Below are positions 52,765 to 64,000 of a stretch of DNA of 64,000 nucleotides, one piece after another; positions within the stretch are counted from its first letter, which is position 1, and each line of letters begins with the position of its first letter. The notes under the pieces were generated by a model. The model made no database searches, was not told the DNA's origin, and worked only from the letters and a program-made list of their open reading frames with translations. Source of the stretch: Turnera subulata (lineage: Eukaryota; Streptophyta; Magnoliopsida; Malpighiales; Passifloraceae); contig JAKUCV010004451.1 of the NCBI GenBank assembly GCA_028386065.3, forward strand, positions 107,778 through 171,777, given 5' to 3'. The translations under genes and the position numbers were made by a program.

Positions 52765-54760
52765 TGATGTGCTCCAAAATTACGCACTTTTTATGATGGT
52801 TTTGAATGGGATTAAAGCCTTTTTTCATCCTTGTGTTAGACCATAAAGTTGAAAGTCATCCTTGTATTGGTTTTGGTCTATTTTCATCCCTGTGTCTATG
52901 GGTTTTGACTTGTAATAAGACAAAATTCACAAACAGAGGGATGAAAACAAGCCAAAATCTAATAGAGGGATGACTTCCAACTTTGAGGTCTAATACAAGG
53001 ACGAAAAAACACTTTATTTCGCTTTGAATGCCTTTTACTTCGTAATCTATGTCATTATGTGTATAATCTCTATATTATTGTGTGTTTTCATGTATTGTGT
53101 CAATTAGTACTTCAATTTTGCTGATTAAGTGTTTTTATCAGGAATTTATCGTTTTTATTGAAGAATGGAAGCTTTTTAGCCACGTTTGGAAAAAATGTCC
53201 AATTTAGGAAACTTTCTGCAGTGAGCACAACCGACTATTTTGAAAATTTTGGGAGTTCTAGGAATAAAAATTATGTGAGACCAATTGGAGAAGAAAATAG
53301 ACTTCCACAGCTTTCCAAAGGTATAAAAATCATATTTTTTGGACGTGTCTACAAGGCGCAGTGACTTTTGCAATCCAGCCCAGCAAACAGATTTTGCTGC
53401 ACCGACATAGGCCCAGTATTTTGATGATATCTTGAGCTAAAGAAGTCCTATTTTGATGTTCTTTATATTAAAAGAAAGATTAAAGAAGTATCTAGAACTT
53501 TCCTGAAGAGATCACAACCCAGTTCTGATGTTTTCAAGTCGAGAACTGCCGTGCAAGTTTCGGGTCAGTAAATAGGAAAAGTCCAACTTCGAGTGCAATT
53601 CAAGGAATTCAATTACCATTCAAACAAGGAGTGCCCAAAACGATCTCCAGCACCAAAATCACTATAAATAAACCCCTTGGGGCGTCATATTCAAGAGGGC
53701 GAGTTCAAAGGGCGAAGCTCTGCCAAATTGTTTAGGGTTTTAGTCATACACACTAGTAGAATTAGGGTTTCTTCTCTTTCTCTCTACTAGGTGGTGCCGA
53801 ATTCTCTAGCAAGGTTTAAGGATTATTCCCCTTAACTTTCCAGTGAGATATTGAAGATCTAAAGTCACAGAATCGTCAGTTTCAAAAGCAAGAAGATCAA
53901 CATCAAGGAGCTGCAAAGTCGACTACACTACTTTCTGCAGAAATCGACTACTACTCCTCTATCTGGGTTTTCTGTTATTTGATTCTATGATGAAATCTTG
54001 TGATGATTTCGTTTTTATTATTTTTAATATGAACTAATTCCCTTGATCTAGGATTAAGGATGTAGCCAATTACTCTTATCTTTTTATAATTTTATTCGGA
54101 TATTGATTATTGGATCTGTTGTGTTTGTTTGATCTCTGTGTGCTTACTTGTTTGTTTGCTTGATTGGCCACCAAGTCTACATTATTTTAGATCTGAATTT
54201 ATATTGACAGCAAGATGCGATAGCTGAGTTATTGATTAGGTTTTAGATTTGAACTCATAGGTCGACAGGAAGTCTAGAGAAGCGATAGCTGATAGATTTC
54301 TTGAGGTTTGATAAATTGTTTGAGCTTAATGATTCTAGATGAAAACTGTGCTAGCAAAAGTTAGGTAGTTATGAGACTAGGTGATTAGTTGAAGAGGTGA
54401 CAACTGACAATTAATACTTTATAACAATTTACCTACAATAATCAATAGACATCCAATATCATAATCGATATATTATTTGCATAGGAAGTAATTGTGTAAA
54501 CCCCGAAGTCCTAGGTTATCTTCATTATTTCCTGATCTCTTATTAATAATAGTTTGTTATTTTATTTCTTTTATTTTTAGCATTAGTCGAAATTAGTTTA
54601 TTAGTTAATCACCATCAATAATTGATTTTCCTAGATAATCATAAGTTGTTATTGACATAGTACTTAAACTGTTCTCTGTGGGATCGACCTTGATTGTTAT
54701 AGCAGACACTGTGCGCTTGCAGGATAATCGTAGTGTTTAGTGTGGGTTAAAACGCTATCA
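52765..54760 (+). repeat. 3' LTR of Athila-like element
   Basis: 1996 bp, alignable end to end with the 5' LTR except for the MITE at 52809-53022 here and the Cassandra-type insertion there. Confidence 0.88.
52809..53022. mobile_element. foldback MITE, TSD tttgaatg
   Basis: 214 bp made almost wholly of two inverted arms of about 100 bp (TTTTTTCATCCTTGTGTTAG against, reversed, TTTTTTCGTCCTTGTATTAG). Flanked by tttgaatg at 52801-52808 and 53023-53030, and absent from the 5' LTR, which gives a clean empty site. An 8-bp TSD suggests hAT- or Mutator-driven movement. Confidence 0.8.
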
Positions 54761-54765
54761 GACCA

Positions 54766-54937
54766 TGTAACCAAAAAACTGCAAGCGACAGAACGAACCC
54801 GAGCGACAACAGGGAGGAAAACTGTTATGGCAACCATAAGCCCAATGCAAGAGACCATGTAACCACACAGCTGCAAGCGACATAACGAACCCAAGCGACA
54901 ATTAGCCCAGGCCAACGATTTTGGTTCGATGCAAACA
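54766..54937 (-). repeat. 3' LTR of the outer gypsy element, segment 3
   Basis: It matches the end of the LTR at 63247, ending GGTTCGATGCAAACA. It contains part of an approximately 85-bp tandem repeat (ACTGCAAGCGACA, ACTGTTATGGCAACCATA) also seen at 63005-63220. Confidence 0.88.
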
Positions 54938-55609
54938 GTTGCCCACTTCAGTCGTTTAATTGAAGGCAACGACAAATTGAAGGAGTTCTTCGAGTCCACC
55001 CATCACCAAAATCGTCCAACCGTGTCATCCGTCAGCAATTGCCAAAACAACCATGCTGGGACAAAAACAACACAATCGTCAAAATTGCCAATCTTACAGT
55101 AATCAACGATCTGCCCCTCACAGTAATACGAGTTAAAAGATTTTAACATCAAAGGCCGAACCCATCCAAATGAGTTGACCTAATCAGCCCATGGCGACTA
55201 CCAAGCGAGGTTGTCACCTACTCTCTTCAAGCGGCATAAAAGTTGCCACAACCACCCAGCCAAGCTCGGATGACGCGTCGTTTAGGATCAACCACCGACA
55301 ACAACAAAGTCAGTGTAGGGAGCAATAGATAAAACAACACATCCCCTGAAACAAATTTACACTTATTTTCACCGCAAGTTGCTTTCTCCAAAATAAACCC
55401 AATACCAGCCTTTGGCAAGCAATCGATTAAAAATCGTCCAATTATCGTCACGTTGAACTTTACGTAGCAACGAGCAGCTGACATGACAAACACAAGACGA
55501 TCCAAAGGCCCAACAACCAAGTTGGGTGACCAAAACCGTCCTACCACAGCAGTCGGGGTTCAGTCAACCTCAATTGATAGTCACTCAACGTCAACCACCA
55601 ATCGCCCCC
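54938..55609 (-). other. 3' region of the outer gypsy element, pol deleted
   Basis: Between the RT fragment and the 3' LTR only about 670 bp remain, with no RNase H or integrase motif. A large deletion, or a defective parent, is implied. Confidence 0.6.
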
Positions 55610-56959
55610 TCACACGAGCCAACTAGTAATCTCCAAGCAATTTGAGTCGACCAATATAACCTCTAGGAGAAGGCAGATCAAATCATGGAAAATCAAGTTC
55701 ATCGCCCGCTGGTAGGTGGCGCCGGCATTTGTCAAACCAAAGGGCATCTTCAGCCACTCATAAGTGCCGATTGCACCAGGACAGCAAAAGGCGGTCTTAT
55801 GGATGTCTTCTTTAGCAATATGTATCTGGTTGTACCCTGAGTAACCATTCATGAAACTATTCAACGCATTGCCTGCCGCAGAATCCACCAGCATATCAGC
55901 CATCGGCATGGGATATTCATTCTTTGGGGTTGCCAAATTTAGGTTCCTGAAGTCCACACAAACCCGCAATTTTCTACTCTACCAATCCACATACCTGGCC
56001 GTTTGGATGAAACCGGCCTTCAACAATCGATCAATCTCCTTCTTTACTGTCTTTCCAACACCTGGCGACAAACTTGTGGCCTCTGCTTATATGGTTTGAA
56101 ACCTAGTCTAGTAGGCAACCTGTGTTCGACTAAGTTCCAGTCTAACCCAGGCATCTCGTGGTAATCCCACACAAAGTAGTCTCTGTACCCCTTCGACAAT
56201 TCAATCAGCGGGGCCTTGATCTCTGGCTCTAAGAAGCCGCTGACAAAGGTCAGGCGAGGATCATTGGTTGTTCTTAGATTCACCTTTTCTAAAGGATCTT
56301 AAACCTCGGCCGGATCATCTTCCTTCCTCCTGGGAGCCTGTGGAAAGTCCTCCTGCTCACTGACTCCACTTTTTTCATCTCCCTCTTGTAGATACTTAGC
56401 GTTAACAATTTCCACAACCAAGAGGGCCGCTGCTCACCGAATAGCCTCGATGCAGACATCTTTTTCAGAATTCATTAATCTCTTCAATGATTGGGCCAAC
56501 ACGCGCTGGTTGCGGTGGGCTTGCCGATAGGGCAGGTAAAGGCTCAATATAAGCCCTTGACCTGGTCATCGTGTACCTCGCCGGCCTACCTTTCGCTGTC
56601 TCCCCTTCAAAATAGATTGATCCAAGACCGTCTTGGAAGTACCAGGCATCAGTAAAGTTCTGGCTGACCAATTGATGGAATTGGTTTCCCTTCACCACCT
56701 CGATCTCTACCTTTTCGTTCCACATGATGAGCATCTGGTGGAGGGTTGAGGGGACCACCATGTTAGCATAGATCTAGTCCCGGCCCAAAACGCCGTTATA
56801 GGACGTCTTCTCCCGGACCACAGAGAAGCCTGTTTTCGACGCCTTAGAGCCTACCTCCAGGTCAACTGACAATACTTCCGCAGCCTTCAACGGCTGGCCA
56901 ACAAATGACACCATGGTCAAATCCGACGGCAATAGGTCCTTCTGCTCACAACCATTCTT
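55610..56959 (-). pseudogene. outer gypsy element: protease C-part and RT start, broken
   Basis: On the minus strand: protease C-terminal half (SYNGVLGRD, 56780-56959), linker, and RT N-terminal half with VEHRLPTRLGFKPYKQ (about 56120), RVCVDFRNLNLATPKNEYPM (55969-55905), SGYNQIHIAKEDIHKTAF and MPFGLTNAGATYQRAM. It stops near 55610, before the YVDD motif. Several frameshifts and stops. Confidence 0.8.
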
Positions 56960-56964
56960 CTTAA

Positions 56965-58485
56965 TGTTAGTGTAATATGCCCAAAAGCCAATCATTAAAT
57001 GATTGTATGTAGTCATGTATATACATTAAGGTTATTCCAATAAATATGTTTATGTGATAAACGCTTGCACATATTTATAACCCTAGAATATTTTATATTC
57101 TTAAATGTCCCTAGTCGATTATTATTATGGATGGGTTGTAATAATAATTTAAGACTAGCGTATGTTGAAAATTATATGAGATATGAATTCTACATACGGG
57201 TACAAGTTAGAGAACTTGTGGACTGGACCGACCTGACATAAGAACACTATATGGAACGTTATATGATTGTCATTAGTGATTCTTATATGTATTGTCCTTA
57301 GACTTGAGAACATCAAGGTTCCCAACATGTGAGTCATATAGTTTGACATTACTCTTGGCTATTCGTAAGTGAGTAGACCTTAGTGTAATCATTGGGTATA
57401 TGATATAATGTGTAGTGGGTTTTGTATGATCAAGATGGGATTCGTCCAACCCTTATAACGGGTACATTATCAGATGGGCCTCTTGATAGAGTTGAACTGT
57501 AAATGCATGGCCACACTCTGATTATGTGATATGGTGATATCATTAGCATCTGTTTTACACAGTTAACTCGGGGATCAAGAAATTTAGATTAAACATATAT
57601 GAGATTGAGTTATTCCATGTCTCGTGTTTGATCATGATAATGGGACGAAAGGACAATGACATGTTTTTGAGGCATAATGAATCAGTACTGATCCTGTCGT
57701 TTGGGTAGCAATGATGTGTTGCTAGACGCCGCTCATTGTTTATAATTGTAAATGAGTTTACAATTATTGCCAAACGTTACAAGTGCCTACAGGGTCACAT
57801 ACTTAGAACTGTTGATTCGAGCTGGTGGTTAAACCATGGTTGGACCATAGTTCGACCAGGTATTTGAGCCAGTGGTTGGACCATGGTTGGACCAAGTCGT
57901 TTTGGGTTGACTTGGTTCACTAATTGTCAGAATTATTGAACCAGAATTAATGCCATATGATGTGTAATCCCATTAATGCTTAGTGGAGCATTAAGGCATA
58001 GTGGAGACATGATTTGACTTAAAGGATAATCAAGATGGCTAATGCATGATGATGTTGGCCATTGTCTCATTAATCTATGCATTAATTGTGTGTATAAATA
58101 GTCGTTCATAATCAGATTATCAACACAAGAGAGTAGACACACAATTCAGAATACACACTTCATTCTTTGAGAAAGAAAGAAACACACCAAATACTAGTTT
58201 CTAGCTCTCGGAATTTCTGTAGCTAGCACTGCGGTTCGGGAGTGCTCGGGTTAGTGATCGTGAGATGGTTGCTAGCTGGTTATCGACGGTTCATGTGGAT
58301 ACCGTAGAGGAGTCGAATTTCTGTCCAGTTCTAGCTGATTCGAGTCAGCAGTTGAGTGAAAGAACTCGACCAATCCAGGTACGATTTTTGTTATTCGGTT
58401 TACTCTATTTCACATGGATCCTCCACGAGTTCCTGGTCCTTCCGCTGCATTTTGTTTATCAAGTTTGCATGCCCGAAAACTTACA
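56965..58485 (+). repeat. solo copia LTR inside the protease gene, TSD cttaa
   Basis: 1521 bp, TGTTAGTGTAATATGCCC...AAACTTACA, flanked by cttaa at 56960-56964 and 58486-58490. Related to the LTR at 1306-2909 but in a separate, more diverged insertion. A TATA box (GTGTATAAATAGTCG) lies near 58090. No internal region, so it is a product of LTR-LTR recombination. It splits the protease after NILPFSLFK; the other half resumes at 56959. Confidence 0.9.
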
Positions 58486-58490
58486 CTTAA

Positions 58491-59895
58491 AGAGAGAGAA
58501 TGGTAGTATATTGAGTGTTGCCCCTCCGTCAACCATCACTTTTGAGACCTGTCTGCCAAACATAGAAACATAAATGTATAAAGGTTTGAGATGGTGCACT
58601 CCATTTTGAGCAGGACAGGGAAATTGTTCGCCCTTGTGATTCTGGGACTCTCTATCTTGAAATGACATCACTGCCATTGGCTCTTCGTCTTCCTCAACTT
58701 CCCCCTCCAGGGAGGAAGGTTGGTCAGGTCTTGCACTCAACGAAACCGGCAACACAAAAGTCATATTGATAGTTGCCTTCTCCGGCAGGGAGCCGAATTG
58801 GATTGCCTGAGGCATTTCAATATCACCGCCATCATTCTCCCCATCACAGAGGGTATCGTTTTCCTCCAATTCAGCCAAATCTGCGGGTCTTGTCTTGGGG
58901 ACCCACATCTTGGTTGGTGGCCCTAACGGCCTAGTTTCTTGAGTTGGTCGTTTCTTTTCTTTCTGTGATCTGGATGTTGGACGACCGCGGGTGTTTGTTG
59001 CTGATCTCCCAGGCCACCCTAATCTCTCCTTGACCGGTGGGCGATCACCAAGTCTGTCTGCCACCGGTTTTCTTGAGGCTTCCTGCCCTGGCTTCGCCTC
59101 CGTTCGTGATCTCCTTGTTCTCTTCAAGGAGGTCAGTTGAGAAATCCCCAATTCATGTCTCAAGCGCTGCATGTGCCTTTTCTGAGTTTTGGTTAACCCA
59201 AAACGCTGGAACCGAGCCCCCAAATCCTTCAGGTGATCGTGAAGAGAGAACAAAGGATGCTTTGGCGACTCCTTTGGTAGGTTCGCATGCCATCGGTCGT
59301 CCTTAGGTGCTAAGGATCTGATCATTCTGGATGATGAAGGCCCATAGTCGACCACCTCAGACCTAAGCCGCAACTCTGGTCTGACCCTCCTGCACTCCAA
59401 GCAACGGGCCACCTCATATTTGACTTGCACCACCTTTCGCCCTGGATTCGTGACCTCCACCTTTGCCTTAGCAGCACCACGAGATTTATTTTTTGCACAG
59501 CCAGCCCCAAGGGGCGGCTTTGAAGGATCGAATGCCACCATATTTATTGTTGTTGTGCGTGGTGGAAAGGGATCTGTATCCACCTGCATGGGAAAGACCA
59601 GACGACCAGAATCTATGGCTCGCTGTATCTGCCTGCAGAAAGTAGTGCAATGATTTGTATCGTGGCTCCATCTGTCATGCCACTTGCAATATTGTCTTCC
59701 TGGAAGCTTTGACTCTGTTGGAATTATGTGATCTCCCTGCAAAGTAATTTGGCCATTGGAAAACAATTGGTCAAAAATCTCATTGGCCTTAGTTATATCA
59801 AAAGTGAATGGCCGTTGATCTGGCTTCCTCGACCCCTTTTCAGAGTGCTGTTGTTGTCTGGTAGAGGCATCCTCCCTTGCCTTCACCTTCTTCAA
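58491..59895 (-). pseudogene. outer gypsy element: Gag C-part and protease N-part
   Basis: An open minus-strand frame with RPFTFDITKANEIFDQLF, a histidine/cysteine motif (YCKWHDRWSHDTNHC), a long charged linker and the protease active site VMVDGGATLNILPFSLF at the insertion point of the solo LTR. It is separated from the preceding gag frame by TAA near 59970. YCKWH...SH(D/T)TN(H/D)C is a common motif in Tat-type polyproteins. Confidence 0.8.
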
Positions 59896-59970
59896 TGCCG
59901 AACATTCAAACGGTTTGCCACTCTTAATTTTCGCCAGACAGACTTCTTCTTGGCTGGAGGTCCCACCTTC

Positions 59971-62267
59971 TTATTCCTGGCAGTCGATCTCTGGGTATAC
60001 CTTATCCCTGAAGTAAGAAGCTTTGTTATGCTTGATTTTGACCTTAGAATTGGTCAATTTCTCAACTCTACTGGTCTCCTCTTCAAACTGACCAACATTA
60101 GTGAACCTTGCACCAATCAGCTTCTTCCTCAATTCCCATTGGAGACCATTCATCAAGATTTGCACAGCATCCCTCTCTGGGATTTGAGTCTTGCATTTGA
60201 GGCGTAGACCACGGAATCGACCCACGTAATCCAGCACCGGCTCACCCAACTGTTGAGTCACACGGGCGAGGTCTGCTAGGGTCACCTCTTCCAGACTCTT
60301 GAAAAATTGTTCATGAAATAGGTTCTCCATCTGTTCCCAGGTTTGGACCGATCCAGATGGTAAAGCTGAGTACCAGTGGAAGGCGACACCTGTCAATGTT
60401 TCACCAAACAAACTCAACTTCAAGAAAGGGTTAGTATTAATGTCACCACATTGGGAAGAGAATTTTGCAATGTGTTCCATTGTCGTGACATGATTTTCTC
60501 CAGAGAACTGACTAAACTCTGGCTTCCGGAACCCCAGAAGAAAGACATGAACCCTATCAACCCACTCTGGGTAAGGCTTCCCATAGGAGTAACGTGCACC
60601 AGGCCTCACCTCAATATCGAGCTGCTGCAAAACTTCCACCAGCTGTTGGCGATCAATACCTAGTTGCAGCACCAGTTGTGGGGCTGGCAAGGGTTGATGC
60701 GCCGGCAGGGGCTATTGCACCGGCAATGGCTGTACTGGAGGTTGCTTGACGAGAACCTCCCTTTCATAAAAATAACCTCTTGGGTTGGGACCTCTAATCT
60801 GGTTGAGGGCTCCATTGCCCCCTTGGTTTAATTCAGGGACAAAGTTGTGCTGAAATCCTCTCTGGTTTAGGTTGAAAGCGCCGTTACCTCCCTGGTTGTA
60901 GTTGTCATATCTGGGAGCCTGATTGGGCCTTCTCTGGTTATACACTCCATTGCCCCCTGGTTGTAGTCGTCAAACTAGGGAGCCATATTGAGTTTCCAAA
61001 AAATTTTTCAATTTCGCCGAAAAGTATTAGTAAACTGAAACTCTGTCGCTTTTGAATCTTTGAATCAGGATATGAAATCGGTCAAGATAAGTTAAGTATA
61101 GCATAACTGCAATTTCAAAATACTAACATAAATACGAAACTTCAATACTAAGTTTGCAAGGCAATATGGGAATTTTGGAAGAAAATATCTTATTCAATGT
61201 CTACTCTGTCGTTGGAGGATCCCTATGTTGAATGGCATCTGGTAAGCGCCATTGTTGGGTTCGCCGTTGTTCAAAACAGCTTGGACGGGTGGCGCTTGTG
61301 GGGTTCCAACATTTAAGAGAAGGTCATTGGCTTCCTGCTGACCTCCGTGAGGCTGGCCACCGCGGCAATTGTTCTCTATCAGGATATATGGCTGGCCTTG
61401 GTGACCAAACTTTGGGGCATTTGGCTGGACCCCTCCGATGGCCTGCCTAGAGTCATTCCGTACCTATTCCTGGGCCACCTGCCCCCTTGCCTCAATACAC
61501 TCTGGTTATTCCCTGCAAAATCTTGGTTAGGGAACACAAAATTATTATTGTTCTGAGCGACAGGTGAATTATAGCCCCGGGATGAAGCCACGGAACGCTC
61601 CAATCGATCAACCTTTTGGTTGACCTGCTGCATTACGCTCATCAACCGAGCCTCCATCTCCTGGTTATTGCGCAGATTCTGTTCCTTGGTTGCAGTTGCA
61701 ATAACAGCGACCTGTCCCTTCGTGATGATGGGCCTCTCATACCCGGATGTCTGTTGCTGGGCGGCAGAGGGCTCTACCACATGGACATATGCAGTGCCTA
61801 CCCGCTGTGCGGAGGGCCTTCTGAAATGGTTTTTTTTTTGGTAGGGGAAGGTGAACTGTAGCGCGAGCCGTCCGCCCCTTCTTCCTCGGACTCTTCCTCG
61901 ACGAGACCTTCGGCGAACGATTATCTTCGTTGGAGTTCCCCTCTCCAACCTTCTTCTTCTCGTCAGCCTTGCTCTGGCTGGCCGATGGATCTGCTACGGC
62001 CTTATCCTGGCCGGTTGGCTGTTCCGCTACAATTTCGGCCCTGCCATGGCCGCATAGTGAATCTTTGACCTCTCTGATCAAAGTTTCGATCTTTGATTTT
62101 CCATGTTGTTTCTCAAGTTGAGCCTGGCGATCGCCTACCTCGCGTCGCTTAGCGCTCGCTAGAGCACTATTGAAGCCTGGCTGCTTCAGTTCTTCTTTGA
62201 TAGCTCTTCTAGCCAGAACGATCTCTTCTACGACCTTTCTAAGCTCCTGACTCCTCTTCTCGGGCAT
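59971..62267 (-). pseudogene. outer gypsy element: Gag N-part, broken
   Basis: It starts at an ATG at 62267 (MPEKRSQELRKVVEEIVLAR). A frameshift at the T-run 61828-61838 moves into a second frame (61948-61379, Gln-rich with LERSVASSRGYNSPVAQNNN). After a non-coding gap (61000-61230) come Asn/Gly-rich repeats (60945-60712) and the capsid core at 60690-59971 (FSGENHVTTMEHIAKFSSQC, GVAFHWYSALPSGSVQTWEQ, LDYVGRFRGLRLKCKTQIPE). The gap could be an intron or an insertion; not resolved. Confidence 0.78.
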
Positions 62268-62310
62268 GGTGAATGCTCGACGACAAGACTTCTATATAGT
62301 GGAACGTGGG

Positions 62311-62329
62311 TGTCCCACTAGGCGTGCCA
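62311..62329 (-). promoter_or_regulatory. primer-binding site of the outer gypsy element
   Basis: TGGCACGCCTAGTGGGACA on the minus strand, five bases inside the LTR end at 62335. It confirms the minus orientation. tRNA not assigned. Confidence 0.65.
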
Positions 62330-62334
62330 AAAAT

Positions 62335-63247
62335 TGTTCGCGCACGAACAGCAAGCGACCAACGACTTACCAATCTGACAGTTTGAAGAGCCGAACCAAG
62401 AACCGGACCCGACCGTTGATGGGCTGAACAGACGGTGTCGCACGTCCTAGACCGGGTTTTGATGCTATCTTGCCGTTCCGACCGTTGAAAGGCCAAGCCG
62501 ACAACCAAGTCCGACCGTTGTAGTGACAAACAGACGGTATTTTGGGGTTTCTAAGTTAAGTTAAACTAAAGAAAGCATAGTAAATCTACACTACTGTGCG
62601 GTAAAGAGAATTGGTAAATATCTAGTTCTTTGATTGATTTCTGTGTATCACGTACAAGAACAATTTGTGGCCTTTTATAGGCACAGACTGGAAAGAAAAA
62701 GATGAATTAGGATCATGTAGGATCTTATTCAAATTTAAAAACACAATCTAAATCCCATTACTCAAAAAACCCCTAACGATTAGTGAACTCAAATTCAAAA
62801 ATAATAGGATAAGAAACCATATTCCAATTGTCAGCAACCACTTCGAATCTCCACTGGCAGCCATGCTTATCCTCCACAATAACTAGCAGTTGCCCTCACT
62901 TAATCACAACAAGTAGCAGTTGCTATGGCCCAATCTTCAAAAGCTCGCCCACCACAGGTTAGCCGAACAATCAACCAGAACCCACGAACAATCAACAAGA
63001 ACAACTGCGAGACGTGGGCTCATAAAATAGCCAGTGAGACTGTTATGGCAACCATAAGCCCAAAACGAGAGACCATGTAACCAAACAACTGCAAGCGACA
63101 GAACGAATCCGAGCGACAACAGGAAGGGAGACTGTTATGGCAACCATATGCCCAAAGCGAGAGACCAAGTAACCAAACAACTGCAAGCGACATAACGAAC
63201 CCAAGCGACAATTAGCCCAGGCCAACGATTTTAGTTCGGTGCAAACA
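62335..63247 (-). repeat. 5' LTR of the outer gypsy element
   Basis: 913 bp, TGTTCGCGC...GTGCAAACA. TATA box TATAAAAG on the minus strand at 62679-62672. About 85-bp tandem repeats with AACTGCAAGCGACA lie at 63005-63220, in U3. TSD gatgg follows at 63248-63252. Confidence 0.9.
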
Positions 63248-63252
63248 GATGG

Positions 63253-64000
63253 AGATAGAATTTAAAAGATTTCAATCTCGTCGTGTTATTTTTTAAATTT
63301 ATCATGAAGTTTAAATTTGAATAGCTTCTATATTTAATTTGTACACTAAGATGAGATTAAAGCTTATTCACACTAATTTTTTACTCAAACTCTTCCATCT
63401 AAACTTAATATCTAGAAAATTTTAAAATTACTCTCCAGATAGAACTTCAATAAACAAGCACATGTCTTTACTACTATATTCTCTCTAAACTGCTATGTAA
63501 TATTTCAATATTTATTGTTGAGTTATATATATATACTAGCTACAACCCTTGCGTTGCTAAGGACAATAAGATTTAGAATTTAAGGACAAACTAATATGAA
63601 TGGTATTGATATTCTCTCTATAATTAAATATATTATACTTTTAAATATTTTTTAAAAAATTATTACTTGAGAAATATGAATATTTATTAGTTGCTTCAAT
63701 TAACAGAGTGAGAAAAAGTTTAACCAAGATAAAAAATTTATTTCCGGATAATTTAGTAAAAATATATTGTTTGTTTAGATGTTTTATGGTCTTTTCTGGA
63801 AAAAAAAAAATTCTGAAGTCATGAACTTACTAATTTTCAGCGGGTAGAATGGAATCTTTCAACAAAATTCTTCATTTGCATGTCATTCTATCCCTAGAGT
63901 TGATTGTGGTATTTGGCTAAATTATTATAGTAGATAAATAGCTTGGATATTGGAGAAAAAATAAATGCACAAAGCAAATATTAAAACTTCATAATTTTGT
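63253..64000. other. AT-rich flanking DNA
   Basis: No gene was recognised. A TATATATATA tract at 63523-63533 precedes ACTAGCTACAACCCTTGCGTTG. Similar (C/T)AACCC(G/T)TGCGTTGC motifs occur at the ends of some plant transposons, but no second end was found. Confidence 0.4.

Larger units (their letters stand above)
42817..54760 (+). mobile_element. Athila-like Ty3/gypsy element, TSD gacca
   Basis: 11.9 kb, LTRs TGATGTGCTCC...CGCTATCA, TSD gacca at 42812-42816 and 54761-54765. PBS at 45141-45158 (TGGCACCGTTGCCGGGGA) is the Athila type, usually assigned to tRNA-Asp. gag and pol follow in order but pol is broken. No env-like ORF was recognised in the 2-kb region after integrase. Both LTRs carry later insertions. 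The LTRs are visibly more diverged from each other than the Sirevirus LTRs, so this is an older insertion. Confidence 0.88.
30260..63247 (-). mobile_element. Ty3/gypsy (Tat-like) element, host of four insertions
   Basis: The outermost element of the right block. TSD gatgg lies at 30255-30259 and 63248-63252. The 5' LTR is 62335-63247 (minus strand), with gag-pol leftward. The 3' LTR is split into 30260-30466, 42321-42816 and 54766-54937 by a Sirevirus and an Athila element. A solo copia LTR (56965-58485) splits the protease gene. Without insertions it is only about 8 kb, and the pol gene stops inside RT, so it is defective. Lineage call from RT style (RVCVDFRNLNLATPKNEYPM, EDIHKTAFCCPGAIG) typical of Tat. 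Confidence 0.85.

Noticed and set aside
1..64000. tRNA genes, centromeric satellites or organelle insertions
   Set aside because: I saw no cloverleaf-type tRNA sequence, long satellite array or organelle gene; a tRNAscan and an organelle BLAST would be needed to exclude short pieces.

Overview
The window is a piece of a repeat-rich flowering-plant nuclear genome, most likely a eudicot. I infer this from an intron-split plant cytochrome P450, plant-specific LTR-retrotransposon lineages (Tat, Athila, Sirevirus, Cassandra-type) and AT-rich intergenic DNA; I cannot name the species. The P450 at 26378-27973 (minus) is the only intact host-type gene I can support. Almost everything else is transposable elements, many nested in one another, and several insertions can be proved by TG...CA ends plus matching 5-bp target-site duplications (TSDs).

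Left block (1-17.8 kb). A Ty1/copia element running off the left edge (1-2909) sits in the 3' LTR of a minus-strand Ty3/gypsy Tat-type element (2910-11770). That element has gag and protease but no visible RT, RNase H or integrase. It carries an antisense, once-spliced plant-mobile-domain-like gene (5171-6448, decayed) and a 46-bp tandem repeat beside its 3' LTR. The Tat element cuts into a LINE (11771-17791, minus), which has also taken up a Harbinger-like MITE (13533-14366) and a solo Tat LTR (14394-16001).

Middle-left block (17.8-30.2 kb). This holds diverged LTR remnants: a Tat-like LTR split by a second, oppositely oriented LTR (20630-24884), which itself contains a Tekay/Del-like LTR. 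Then comes the P450 gene and an AT-rich intergenic stretch with a pair of direct repeats.

Right block (30260-63247). One minus-strand gypsy element with TSD gatgg spans 33 kb because of insertions. Its 3' LTR contains an 11.8-kb, very young Sirevirus-like copia element (30467-42315, TSD gtatt) and an 11.9-kb Athila-like element (42817-54760, TSD gacca). The Athila 5' LTR contains a Cassandra-type LTR with a 5S rRNA-like segment (44427-44965, TSD gttag), and its 3' LTR contains a foldback MITE. The host element's protease gene is split by a solo copia LTR (56965-58485, TSD cttaa) of the same family as the element at the left edge.

The most interesting signal is regulatory. The Sirevirus LTR holds eight pairs of the palindrome AACATCGATGTT/C. 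The two members of every pair start exactly 21 bp apart, and the pairs recur about every 73 bp. The same paired module, followed by a TATA-like box, recurs inside the element in front of an extra sense ORF (39366-40616). Independently, the Tat element repeats its LTR's 31-bp-spaced TGACCGCC dyads plus TATAAATA in front of its antisense gene. Two unrelated elements therefore seem to have given their accessory genes a copy of their own LTR promoter. The Sirevirus also carries an antisense ORF (37343-38026) whose C-terminal half looks like a captured start of a LINE endonuclease.
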